This document shows, one piece after another, positions 27,001 to 36,244 of a DNA stretch of 64,000 nt (its first letter is position 1; each line of letters begins with the position of its first letter). Both the position numbers and the translations under genes were made by a program. The stretch is from Maribacter cobaltidurans (GTDB lineage: Bacteria; Bacteroidota; Bacteroidia; Flavobacteriales; Flavobacteriaceae): NCBI RefSeq assembly GCF_002269385.1, contig NZ_CP022957.1, positions 1,049,001 through 1,113,000 of the forward strand, written 5' to 3'. Under the pieces are notes generated by a model, which saw only the letters and a list, made by a program, of their open reading frames with translations, made no database searches and was not told where the DNA came from.

Positions 27001-28188
27001 ATGGAAATGAATGAAATAATTCCCGAAATGGGACTAGAAGGTACATGGATAGGAAGGTGTTATATACCTAAAAAAATGGCTTATCGAAATGTGGAAGGCC
27101 CTCATGTGATATGGGTACATCAAAAGAAGGTGTTTGATTTATCCTATTATTTTAAGTCCACCAGTGAATTGATCAATACTCCCAATTATAAAATATATCT
27201 AAAGGAGGGGGACCCCAACATTAAAGAGGTATGCTCATTACCGGAACTTTTGGAAAATTCCATACATTATCAAAAGGATACCTCCAAACCCTTTTTGTTA
27301 GCTCCTAACGACACTCAGGCTGTTAAGGCTTGCGGGGTGACCTTTATTCAAAGCCTTTTGGAACGGGTCATTGAAGAAAAAGCAAAAGGAGAACCTCAAT
27401 TGGCACTGCAAATACGGGATGAAATTACTTCAACAATTGGGGAGGGACTTAGTAATGTCAAGCCTGGATCTCCGCATGCCATGAAATTAAAGGAGGAATT
27501 GAAGAAAAGAGGGATTTGGTCACAATATTTAGAGGTAGGTATTGGTCCCGATGCCGAAGTTTTTACAAAAGGTCAGCCTTTTTCGTCGGTTGGATTCGGT
27601 TCAGAAGTTGGGGTACACAGTGAATCGGGATGGAACAATCCAGAGCCCGAGGTGGTACTTGTCGTTTCAAATTCTGGCCAAATATTAGGAGCAACCTTGG
27701 GAAATGATGTTAACTTAAGGGATTTTGAAGGGCGAAGTGCTTTGCTATTGGGAGAGGCCAAAGATCAAAACGGTTCTTGTGCCATAGGTCCTCTGTTTAG
27801 AATGTTCGATGATAGTTTTACATTGAACGACGTTAAATCCTCAAGAGTAGCCCTTAGTATCGAGGGCTCGGACGGCTTCCGATTGGAAGATTCTTCAGAT
27901 ATGGGGGAAATTAGCAGATCACCCGAAGATCTAGTAGCACAGGTCTTAAGCGAGCATCATCAATATCCTGATGGATTCGTTCTTTTCTGCGGCACCATGT
28001 TCGCACCCACATTGGATCGCGATAAAAAAGGTATGGGCTTTACCCATAAACCCAACGACAAAGTTACTATTGCCGCACCAAAATTGGGTAAATTGATCAA
28101 TTGGGTGAACTATTCGGATAAAATTCCACAATGGACGTTCGGAATCAATGCTTTTGTCAACTATACCCTGGAAAGGTCCAAAAATTGA
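27001..28188 (+). CDS. FAH-superfamily dehydratase, XylX-like (2-keto-3-deoxy-sugar-acid dehydratase)
   Basis: A 395-residue cytoplasmic protein (no signal peptide) of the fumarylacetoacetate hydrolase superfamily. Its text closely follows the Caulobacter XylX pattern as I remember it: GVTFIQSLLERVIEEKAKG, WSQYLEVGIGPDAEVFTKG, WNNPEPEVVLV, LGNDVNLRDFEGRSALLL and QYPDGFVLFCGTMFAP. XylX converts 2-keto-3-deoxy-xylonate to alpha-ketoglutarate semialdehyde in the Weimberg pathway. The metal-binding Glu residues of the FAH fold fall in the NPEPEVV and DFEGRSA boxes. It precedes the SMP-30/cupin gene by 105 bases on the same strand. An L-arabinonate or 2,4-diketo-deoxyfuconate substrate is also possible. 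The aldehyde dehydrogenase that completes the route is not in the window. Confidence 0.75.
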   Translation: MEMNEIIPEMGLEGTWIGRCYIPKKMAYRNVEGPHVIWVHQKKVFDLSYYFKSTSELINTPNYKIYLKEGDPNIKEVCSLPELLENSIHYQKDTSKPFLLAPNDTQAVKACGVTFIQSLLERVIEEKAKGEPQLALQIRDEITSTIGEGLSNVKPGSPHAMKLKEELKKRGIWSQYLEVGIGPDAEVFTKGQPFSSVGFGSEVGVHSESGWNNPEPEVVLVVSNSGQILGATLGNDVNLRDFEGRSALLLGEAKDQNGSCAIGPLFRMFDDSFTLNDVKSSRVALSIEGSDGFRLEDSSDMGEISRSPEDLVAQVLSEHHQYPDGFVLFCGTMFAPTLDRDKKGMGFTHKPNDKVTIAAPKLGKLINWVNYSDKIPQWTFGINAFVNYTLERSKN

Positions 28189-28293
28189 AATTAATCAATT
28201 GCCTTCATAGGATAAATCCAAGCTCATTAATTCAATTATAGATTGTCAATATATTTTTAAAAAACAAGTGCATCAAATATCCTTTAAAATAAA

Positions 28294-30237
28294 TTGCCTA
28301 TGCCATTTAATAGTTATCGACCAGCAAGCGCACTCCTTTTTATAGGTTTTCTGAACCTACTTCTTTTAAGTTGTGATACTTCCAACAAACCGGAATGGGA
28401 AAAGCGCAATTCGGAATTAATCGAGGAGTTTGGCCTCACCGCTAGGAATCTGCCCAACCTACCTTCCTCAGATGTAGCCCCCAACTTAAAAGTGGGTACC
28501 CTTAGTAATCTTGGGAATATGGAAGGTATCTTACTATATCCCGGTATAACCGCCAAAATTTTCTGGGGAAATGGAAATTTAGTCAGTGTATTGGAACTAG
28601 AGGCCAATGCAACCCTGCCAGAAGAAGCTCTGCCAGCGGACCGGTTTCTGATACTTTCCCAAGGATCACTTGAATTAAACAGTGATGGGCAAAAGCATCA
28701 CATGATGGCCAAGGAGCGGGAAGAACCGGACGGCACTCACAGCGGAACTCCGAGAATGGATTTTATTTTTCAGGAAAAAGGTAGCAAAAGTGAAATCAAA
28801 GCAGGAGACACAGGTGCCAAAGTTATGGAAGTCTATAGCCCTCTTCGTTTGGATTATCTTGAAAAATTAGGTGTTTCCGACCTTCCCTCCGAAATTCCAC
28901 AAAGAAGTTCCAATAAGGAAGCGACGATTAATACCAACACCGTGTATGACTTTTATGATATTCAGTTAACACAACTTACAAATGGGGTATACACCAGACT
29001 TGTTTCGGCTGGCGACATACAACTTAGCTTAGTCTCTGCAGACCCAAATACACAATCGCAGGCACATATACATCCTGAGGAACAAATAACAATTTTGCTT
29101 AGGGGAAGCCTTAAAGAAACCGTTCTGGATCAGGAATTGGACATGGTACCACAGGATATAGTCTTGGTTCCCGGAAACGTGGTCCATTCTGGGGTTGCAG
29201 GTGAATTGGGTTATGATGCCTTGGATATCTTTTGGCCCGTACGTGAAGATTATTTGACCAAGCAAAAGATAGCACTTGAAAAATATCAAGAAATTATACC
29301 TGAGGGAGCAAAGCCCCAGTTGGTTATCGACGGAGCAAAGACAAAACCAACATTAACGTTTAGCGAAGGTCCTAAATGGATGGATGGTAAACTCTATTTT
29401 TCCAACATGTATTTTGACCAGAATTGGAACGCCGACCCAAAAAGAAGTTCCATTGTAGAACTAAAACCCGATGGTTCGTACAAAAATATTATGGAGGGCA
29501 AAATGCAGGCCAACGGCCTATATCCCTATAAAAATGGAAATTTGTTGGTCTGTGATATGATAGGGCACTGCGTGTTGGAAATGACCACTTCTGGCGATGT
29601 GGTACATGTCATTGCGGATTCCTACAACGGAAAACCTATAGATGGCCCAAACGATATAATCACCGATAGCAAAGGCGGTATCTATTTCACAGATCCCCAG
29701 TTTACCATGGAAGCGGAGAAGTTTCAGCCCGGCCGTGCCGTATACTATATATCACCGGATAAAAATATAACTCGGCTAGTTGAACCCAATGAATTTGCTA
29801 TGCCCAATGGAATTTTATTATCCCCGGACGGCAAAACGCTTTACATAAACAATTGCTATGACGATGAATCCTGGTATCCCGTAAATAGTTCCAAAGAAAA
29901 TTTTGTCTGGGCTTATGATGTAAACGATGATGGCACCATTTCAAACGGCCGAAAATTTGCGGAATTACGATTGACAGGAAATGTTTTGAATCGCAAAGGC
30001 AAATCCTCCAGCGCAGACGGAATGGCTATTGATACTATGGGCAATATTTATGTGGCCACTTATTTTGGAGTACAGATATTTGACTCAAAGGGTAGCTTCA
30101 TAGGGATGATAAACCTTCCCTCCTTTCCTGTAAGCTTAGGTTTTGGTGGGGAGGATATGAAAACCTTGTACATTGTTAGTTATGATAAGGTCTACAAGAT
30201 ACCAACCAATAGGACAGGGTATGTAAACTACCTATAA
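28294..30237 (+). CDS. Lipoprotein fusing two cupin domains to an SMP-30/gluconolactonase domain
   Basis: A 647-residue protein. The lipobox is LLLLSC with Cys27. Residues of about 60-200 form a first cupin-like domain (AKIFWGNGNLVSVLELEAN), and about 215-325 a second with the metal-binding His cluster HIHPEEQ. Residues from about 345 form a six-bladed SMP-30 lactonase propeller: FSEGPKWMDGKLYFSN at the start, DGPNDIITDSKGGIYFTDPQF in the middle and SSADGMAIDTMGNIYVATYFG near the end. The Glu, Asn and Asp metal ligands sit in those three boxes. It would hydrolyse an aldono-lactone on the outer or periplasmic face. The nearby PQQ dehydrogenase could make that lactone. This cupin-cupin-lactonase fusion is uncommon. 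Confidence 0.8.
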   Translation: MPMPFNSYRPASALLFIGFLNLLLLSCDTSNKPEWEKRNSELIEEFGLTARNLPNLPSSDVAPNLKVGTLSNLGNMEGILLYPGITAKIFWGNGNLVSVLELEANATLPEEALPADRFLILSQGSLELNSDGQKHHMMAKEREEPDGTHSGTPRMDFIFQEKGSKSEIKAGDTGAKVMEVYSPLRLDYLEKLGVSDLPSEIPQRSSNKEATINTNTVYDFYDIQLTQLTNGVYTRLVSAGDIQLSLVSADPNTQSQAHIHPEEQITILLRGSLKETVLDQELDMVPQDIVLVPGNVVHSGVAGELGYDALDIFWPVREDYLTKQKIALEKYQEIIPEGAKPQLVIDGAKTKPTLTFSEGPKWMDGKLYFSNMYFDQNWNADPKRSSIVELKPDGSYKNIMEGKMQANGLYPYKNGNLLVCDMIGHCVLEMTTSGDVVHVIADSYNGKPIDGPNDIITDSKGGIYFTDPQFTMEAEKFQPGRAVYYISPDKNITRLVEPNEFAMPNGILLSPDGKTLYINNCYDDESWYPVNSSKENFVWAYDVNDDGTISNGRKFAELRLTGNVLNRKGKSSSADGMAIDTMGNIYVATYFGVQIFDSKGSFIGMINLPSFPVSLGFGGEDMKTLYIVSYDKVYKIPTNRTGYVNYL

Positions 30238-30248
30238 AAAATATCGGT

Positions 30249-31487
30249 TTAATGCTGTACATCATCACCCATAACATCGTAGCCTCGCCATTTAAATTCC
30301 TTGGCTAGGCCGGAGGCAGCAGGCCATGCAATCTGATGTTGGTCACTTGCCACCCATTTTCTACGGTTTTCTTCGGTATCGAAGGATATCTGAATTTGGT
30401 AGTTGTAGGTTGTAGGTTCCGCTTGAATCTCCTTCGCCAAATCATCTGAAAAAAGCCGAAGCAATTTTGAGCTTAAATATCCATCTTGTACCACCATAGC
30501 GGGCACATAGATTGAATAGTACATTTTTTCAAAAGCGGCCGCGTTTTCCTTGTCCACTACAAAATCCATTTGCAAAGCCATGGCCTTTGGTTTTTCCAAT
30601 GGCCGAGCAATTGCCATTCCGTCATCCTTGGATCCGGCTATACCGATGACCAATATTTCGAGGTCATCCCCACCTGTACTCGACCAAGAAATTTCCTCCC
30701 CCAAACCGGCATAAAAAGAATCGTCTTTGCCGACATTGACCGTCTCAGAACCTACAGTTACCGCCCCAGTACCATTCATCACATAATATACTTCCTCTAC
30801 GCCCTCTAATTGACGTTTTTCAGTTTTACTGCCAGAAGGAACAACCAAATGGTCCACGTGGTGCCAGTTTGTTCGGAATACTTCCGGTCTTAACACTCGT
30901 CTATAAAGCACTCCTTCACCCTTATAAATTTTGTCCTCTAAACCCCTAAAACCTTTGTCTTCAGGCTTAAGCTCTTCCTTTATCAATCGCGAAGCGACAA
31001 ACGTTGGGATTTCATCTGTTTTGGACCCAACTAGATCATCCGCCAAATCAAAAGCGTCACCCTGTGCTTTTACCTCGCTTACCGCAAAGTTCAACCACTT
31101 TAGCGGTTTTCCCGAAGTATTATAAATTCCGTGAGAATCCCCTAGCTTACAAGGAACCAACGCTGGACCTTTAATTTTTGATGTTCTTCCATTAATGGTA
31201 AACTCAGCTTCCCCATCCAGAATGACATACATTTCTTCAATGGTATGGTGAAAATGATGTCCGATACCCGATTTAGGCTGGATAATACCTGAATGTAAAT
31301 ACAAAAAGTTAGTTGCCAGGTCATTCCGACCGATCATCTGTGTAAATCCCATTTTGCCGGCACCGGCATGTACTGCGCTCAATTCACGATAGGCAGATGG
31401 ATCATTGTGAACCACCCTTTCATTTAAATTTTGGGCCATGCAGAAACTGCCCACGATGCAGAACACTAAACTAAGTACTGTTTTCAT
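30249..31487 (-). CDS. Secreted dicupin protein with C-terminal dimeric alpha/beta-barrel-like domain
   Basis: A 412-residue protein with a signal peptide (VGSFCMAQ). The first cupin is around 45-140, with the metal-site signature GHHFHHTIEEMYVILDGEAE. The second is around 205-290, where TNWHHVDHLVV and VEEVYYVMNGTGAV serve the same role. The last 110 residues (from KAMALQMDFVV) look like an antibiotic-monooxygenase/ABM-type fold ending in WRGYDVMGDD. The enzymatic role is unknown; cupins with two metal sites can act as isomerases, dioxygenases or lyases. It is 56 bases downstream of the PQQ dehydrogenase and convergent, with an 11-base gap, to the SMP-30 fusion gene. Confidence 0.7.
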   Translation of the reverse strand: MKTVLSLVFCIVGSFCMAQNLNERVVHNDPSAYRELSAVHAGAGKMGFTQMIGRNDLATNFLYLHSGIIQPKSGIGHHFHHTIEEMYVILDGEAEFTINGRTSKIKGPALVPCKLGDSHGIYNTSGKPLKWLNFAVSEVKAQGDAFDLADDLVGSKTDEIPTFVASRLIKEELKPEDKGFRGLEDKIYKGEGVLYRRVLRPEVFRTNWHHVDHLVVPSGSKTEKRQLEGVEEVYYVMNGTGAVTVGSETVNVGKDDSFYAGLGEEISWSSTGGDDLEILVIGIAGSKDDGMAIARPLEKPKAMALQMDFVVDKENAAAFEKMYYSIYVPAMVVQDGYLSSKLLRLFSDDLAKEIQAEPTTYNYQIQISFDTEENRRKWVASDQHQIAWPAASGLAKEFKWRGYDVMGDDVQH

Positions 31488-31543
31488 AATAAATTATTTA
31501 TATAATACTCAACATACAAACGCATGCCATTTTTTCCAAAGTT

Positions 31544-33820
31544 CTATTTCTTATCCGGTATACCGTATACCACATATCCCTTGGCAATTGCTCCCGGCTT
31601 TTTTGAATGGTCGTAACTGTCACTTCTAAAATTAGAGGTTGCATTGATTACCAAATATTGCTTTCCGTCCAGAGTAAACATGCTTGGTTGGGCATTGGTC
31701 TCATTGCTCAAGGTCGTTTCCCAAAGCACACTCCCATCATCCGCATCCAGAGCATAAATCCTGCCTCCCTTAGCTGTTGTAAATACAATGCCAGTAGACG
31801 TAATAACCATGCCCTTTCGTTGGGTACCGTTAGGTGCTCCTTTGCTCTCGTCACCTTGAACATAAAGTGAATCCACTCCAATGGGTCGTCGCCATTTAAT
31901 AGTGCCATTGTTAAGGTCATAGGCTAGAATTGAAGACCAAGGCGGGTCGATTAGTCCGGGCCAATCCAAACCATAATCCGTAGTGTATCTATCTTCCGGA
32001 TGGTCAACACCTTCAGGATAATCCTGCATTGGAGCACCACGTTGTGCATCTGGTGAGGTGGTTACTCCTCCCGAAGCTACTACGGGACCATACACAGGTT
32101 CTGCCTGTTGATTACCAAATCTAAAACTTCTGCGTTCCGGATCACCACCAAGAAACTTGAATAAAGCTTTTAAGGACTCTTCGTCTACGTGAACCAAACC
32201 AGGCATTACACCCTTTCCATTGATTACGGTATTCCTGAATTCCGAATAAAACATGTGATGCCCAATGTTTTTTAGGGAAGGTCCTGCCCCACCCTCCATA
32301 TTTGGACCATGGCAGGCGATACAGGAGGAATTATAAAGGTTTTTGACCCTATCGACATCGTTGTCAGTGAGTTCATTTTTTGGTGGTTCAACCTTGTTCA
32401 ACCGATATGTAGATGCATACTCTTGGGTTTGAATGTACATGATACCATTGAGAGGGTCAGCCGCGGTATTGCCATAATTGGCGCCACCTAATGCACCGGG
32501 CATCATGATGGTCTCATATTTATCCGAAGGCGGTACGTACAATCCAGACTTGGCAGAATCCAGTCTTTGTAACCAATCTTGACGAAGGCTATCCGAAAAA
32601 TAGGGATTCAAGTTCTCTTTAGTTACCTCATGTCTGGTAAAACTGGGAAGCGAGCTTATAGGCTGTGTTGGCCAGGATTCCTCTCCTGGCATTTCGCTTT
32701 TGGGAAATGGTTTCTCCTCAATAGGAAATAAGGGCTCACCGGTTTCACGGTCGAACACGAATACAAAACCATGTTTTGTGGCTATGGCCACGGCATCCAC
32801 TTTTTTACCGTCTTTATCCACTGTAAGTAATTGAGGTGCGGGTGAAAGATCATAATCCCAAAGGTCATGATGAACGGTTTGGTAGTGCCATATCCGTTCC
32901 CCTGTTCTGGCGTCTACGGCGACCAAGGAGTTGGCAAACAAATTACTGCCCAAGCGATCTGCACCATAATAATCATAAGTTGGCGACCCTATTGGCAAAT
33001 AAGCAATCCCACGTTCGGGGTCTACCGAAATTTCACTCCATACATTGGCCCCACCTACATATTTATAAGCATCCTTGGGCCAAGTATCATAACCATATTC
33101 TCCTGGATGCGGAATGGTATGAAAGGTCCATTCCAGTTTACCTGTAACAACATTGTAAGCCCTAATGTGACCTGGTGGAGAAAAATAGCCTTCTCCGGGT
33201 GCCGAACCTAGTATCAGAAGGTCATCATAAATAACCCCCGGCATCATGGGTTGAATTCTAGTAATGGATGTTGGATCTCGATCTAATCCTTCCCTAAGAT
33301 CAACATATCCCTCAGTTCCGAAATCTAAAATTGATTTTCCAGTATCCGCGTTTATGGCCTGAATAGAATTATTAAGGGTAAACAACAATCTTTTGTCTTT
33401 TTTATCCTCGCTTTCCCAATAATTAATACCTCGTCTCGTAATACCGGGAAGGTCTGTATGTATCCAGAGTTCTTCACCTGTTTTGGCATGTATCGCGATT
33501 AGCGAACTATTCTTTCCCAATACATACATGGTACTGTCCACAATAATGGGACTGAAAAAATAAAACCGGTCATCACCGGAAGGATAGCTCCACAGCAGCT
33601 CCATTTGAGCCACATTGGACTTTGTTATACTGGGTGATTCAAAGAATTTGGATTGGTCCGGACTTCCACCATAATGGGACCACGTTGTATGGCGCGTAGC
33701 ATTTGTTTCTTTTTGTTGGCAACCTATAGTTAAAATTAAAATGGCAAGGCAAATTAGCTTACTTGGGGAAATGAAAAAAAATCGAGGCTTGAACATAAGT
33801 TTGTTAAATGGATAAACCAT
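31544..33820 (-). CDS. PQQ-dependent sugar/alcohol dehydrogenase, lipoprotein, with inserted cytochrome c domain
   Basis: About 758 residues from ATG 33820. A shorter start at 33796 and a longer one at 33898 are possible. The lipobox is LTIGC (Cys34). The quinoprotein propeller begins with WSHYGGSPDQSKF. Tryptophan-docking repeats are visible as GEELWIHTD, GKLEWTFHT, GERIWHYQT and GSVLWETTL. A c-type heme domain is inserted between propeller halves near residues 490-570, with CIACH (about 500-504) and a candidate axial Met in GKGVMPGL. This layout matches membrane-anchored PQQ glucose/alcohol dehydrogenases; electrons pass through the heme to the respiratory chain. It probably oxidises a sugar to its lactone outside the inner membrane. 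It lies downstream of the GH67 gene and shares a transcript with the dicupin gene. Confidence 0.85.
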   Translation of the reverse strand: MVYPFNKLMFKPRFFFISPSKLICLAILILTIGCQQKETNATRHTTWSHYGGSPDQSKFFESPSITKSNVAQMELLWSYPSGDDRFYFFSPIIVDSTMYVLGKNSSLIAIHAKTGEELWIHTDLPGITRRGINYWESEDKKDKRLLFTLNNSIQAINADTGKSILDFGTEGYVDLREGLDRDPTSITRIQPMMPGVIYDDLLILGSAPGEGYFSPPGHIRAYNVVTGKLEWTFHTIPHPGEYGYDTWPKDAYKYVGGANVWSEISVDPERGIAYLPIGSPTYDYYGADRLGSNLFANSLVAVDARTGERIWHYQTVHHDLWDYDLSPAPQLLTVDKDGKKVDAVAIATKHGFVFVFDRETGEPLFPIEEKPFPKSEMPGEESWPTQPISSLPSFTRHEVTKENLNPYFSDSLRQDWLQRLDSAKSGLYVPPSDKYETIMMPGALGGANYGNTAADPLNGIMYIQTQEYASTYRLNKVEPPKNELTDNDVDRVKNLYNSSCIACHGPNMEGGAGPSLKNIGHHMFYSEFRNTVINGKGVMPGLVHVDEESLKALFKFLGGDPERRSFRFGNQQAEPVYGPVVASGGVTTSPDAQRGAPMQDYPEGVDHPEDRYTTDYGLDWPGLIDPPWSSILAYDLNNGTIKWRRPIGVDSLYVQGDESKGAPNGTQRKGMVITSTGIVFTTAKGGRIYALDADDGSVLWETTLSNETNAQPSMFTLDGKQYLVINATSNFRSDSYDHSKKPGAIAKGYVVYGIPDKK

Positions 33821-34063
33821 TCTATATTTAGTTTTAAAGTTTAATCGACCACTATTCAAAATTTGGGGCATTCTAATATCCTTCAAAATACTTTGCAAGT
33901 GAAAAAATTTAGTATTTATCCGATCCGTTTAAAATCACTGTTGAGTTACTATTCTTTTCTGTTTTCATTGAATACCACATAATTTTACGAAAATTTCAGA
34001 TTTATTTTTGTTAATTCTCATTTAGAAATACATGTTACAGCTACCTAACTCTAATCCAAAACG

Positions 34064-36244
34064 TCAATCCCACTGTGGCCGGATACCCGGTGCAAAAGGA
34101 AACTTTAAGGATTTAAAATAGTCCAGACTTTGTGTTGGTTTTTCAACTCCTTTAGGTAAATCCTTATTGGAAAAGGTCTGAAAATAAAGTAAACAGGCAT
34201 CTCGCCACCATTTTGCCTCCTTTAATTGAATATTGAGCAGCATTTTGACTTCTCTGTGCTGTTCTTCGCTCACGTAGGGTTTCATTTTCTTCCAAGTTGA
34301 AATCATTTCGGCTACTTGGTTCACACCTTCTTGGTATTTTAAGGCTATGCCATCCCAGAGCGTATTTCCATCCTCCAAGACATAATCCCATGGTAGATGA
34401 TGGAACCACAACAAATATTTTTCAGGAGTTGTTTTTGGGTCGTTCCATAGCAATCTCAAAGGTTCAGCATATTGTGCTACGGCGTTACTACCTTTCGTTG
34501 TACGGTCAAAACCAATTCCATTTACATCAGCATTGTGGTAATAGGTGGGGTTCCATTCGGGTCGCCCAAGCTCACTAACCCAAGGTCCAGGGCCATAATG
34601 GTGGCCGGTGTCAAAAATATGGTGCAGGCCAAGGGGATTCATATAGTTTACGACAGCTTCTCGAGAATCGATCAAGAGTTCTTTCATCGGATTAACAAAG
34701 GCGTTCTCGTTGGAATAGGTCAGTCGCAACCATTCATCGGCAATAGTCTCAGCGTCTAAATAAGGGTTCCAGGCCAAACGTCCAAATCCGTACCAATTGG
34801 CCTGCGCAAAGGGGTGTCCGGTCCAGTTCAGGTCGGACCCGATATTGGCTACACCCACCATACCGGTCATTTTCTTGTCATACAAAGAACCATCTATGGC
34901 CTTGGCAACGGTTGACCCCTTTCCCTTTCTATACGTATCGGAATCCAGTACTTCTTCAAAAAGTTTGGGTAAAAACACTAAATGGGTACTAAAACCCAAA
35001 TATTCTTGGGTAATCTGAAATTCTATAATTTGTGATGTTTTGGGCATGGCCCCAAACATGGGGTGGAAAGGTTCCCTAGGCTGAAAATCAATAGCACCAT
35101 TTTTGGTCTGTACAAGAACGTTGTCCATGAACTGCCCATCGTAAGGAACAAATTCAGAATAGGCCTGCTTGGCACGGTCATCGGCATCATGTTCAGAGTA
35201 TACAAAGGCCCGCCAAATTACATTGCCATCATGGGGCTGCAACGCTTTCGCCATCATGTTAGCACCGTCTACATGGTTACGGTCGTAGTTCTGCGGCCCC
35301 GGTTGTCCTTCGGAATTGGCCTTGACCAGAAATCCGCCAAAATCCGGGATTAAACCATAGATTTCCGCTGCCTTTTTATCCCACCATTGTTGTACATTTT
35401 GATCCAATGGATCTGCAGTGTCCAACCCACCAATTTCTATAGGTGCAGAAAAACGAGCCGTGAGATACACTTTGATGCCGTATGGCCTAAATACATTGGC
35501 AAGAGCCTGTACTTTTTCCAAATACATGGGCGTTAAAATCAGGGCGTTGGCGTTGACATTCGTCAACGATACCGCATTTATGCCTATTGAGGCATTTGCC
35601 CGAGCATAATCAATGTAACGTTGGTCTATATATTCTGGGAGTTTTTGCCAGTTCCAAATGGAAGCCCCTGCGTAGCCTCGTTCTACAGTACGGTCTAAAT
35701 TATCCCAATGGTTGAGCATTCGTAGATCTATTTTGGGAGCATCGACCAAATTTATTTTGTCAAGACTTTGGTGTTGCCCCATTAATTCAAGTAACCTAAA
35801 AACCCCATATAAAATTGCGATATCGGTATTTGCCGTAAGTACTAAAGCGTTTTTGCCCTTTTGTACCAAAGCCTTTATAACAAAGCCTTCCTCACCTACT
35901 TGCTCCAAATCTTTGGCCAACCTATTTTGTATTGTTGTATGGAGCTGGTCCTTGGTACCGACAATCAGGTCAGCGCTGTTCGGGTCCGCATTCATTATCA
36001 CGGAAGAATTTCCCAACATGTTTCCCAACCCTAAGCGAAGCTCCTCTTTGGCCACGATTATGGTTTCGGAATTACCCATAAAAGCGATGTCATTGGTCTG
36101 GGCCCGATATTTGTTCACTAGTTCAGTATCTGATATTTTTTGGTAAGAAAGCCACAAGTCATAATCGGCCACGGATTGCGAAAACGCTGTCGCCATAAGA
36201 AGTAGCATACAAAACAGAAGTATATTTTTAAATGGAATTATCAT
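34064..36244 (-). CDS. GH67 alpha-glucuronidase
   Basis: A 726-residue secreted enzyme (signal peptide ending ATAFSQ). The GH67 architecture is complete. An N-terminal alpha/beta domain (to about 140) has the IVGTKDQLHTTIQ region. A TIM barrel follows, with LRMLNHWDNLDRTVERGYAGAS-type text (key boxes NHWDNLD and ERGYAG) and the segment FGGFLVKANSEGQPGP, where Glu is a substrate-binding residue. The C-terminal helical domain has LLWFHHLPWDY. It removes 4-O-methyl-glucuronic acid from the non-reducing end of aldouronic acids made from xylan. It is divergent from the HTCS regulator gene and lies next to GH10, so it belongs to the xylan locus. A fitting flavobacterial promoter lies about 105 bases upstream. 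Confidence 0.95.
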   Translation of the reverse strand: MIIPFKNILLFCMLLLMATAFSQSVADYDLWLSYQKISDTELVNKYRAQTNDIAFMGNSETIIVAKEELRLGLGNMLGNSSVIMNADPNSADLIVGTKDQLHTTIQNRLAKDLEQVGEEGFVIKALVQKGKNALVLTANTDIAILYGVFRLLELMGQHQSLDKINLVDAPKIDLRMLNHWDNLDRTVERGYAGASIWNWQKLPEYIDQRYIDYARANASIGINAVSLTNVNANALILTPMYLEKVQALANVFRPYGIKVYLTARFSAPIEIGGLDTADPLDQNVQQWWDKKAAEIYGLIPDFGGFLVKANSEGQPGPQNYDRNHVDGANMMAKALQPHDGNVIWRAFVYSEHDADDRAKQAYSEFVPYDGQFMDNVLVQTKNGAIDFQPREPFHPMFGAMPKTSQIIEFQITQEYLGFSTHLVFLPKLFEEVLDSDTYRKGKGSTVAKAIDGSLYDKKMTGMVGVANIGSDLNWTGHPFAQANWYGFGRLAWNPYLDAETIADEWLRLTYSNENAFVNPMKELLIDSREAVVNYMNPLGLHHIFDTGHHYGPGPWVSELGRPEWNPTYYHNADVNGIGFDRTTKGSNAVAQYAEPLRLLWNDPKTTPEKYLLWFHHLPWDYVLEDGNTLWDGIALKYQEGVNQVAEMISTWKKMKPYVSEEQHREVKMLLNIQLKEAKWWRDACLLYFQTFSNKDLPKGVEKPTQSLDYFKSLKFPFAPGIRPQWD

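Noticed and set aside
35712..36146. 144-codon plus-strand frame inside GH67
   Set aside because: Antisense to the conserved GH67 N-terminal domain and Ser/Phe-rich low-information text.
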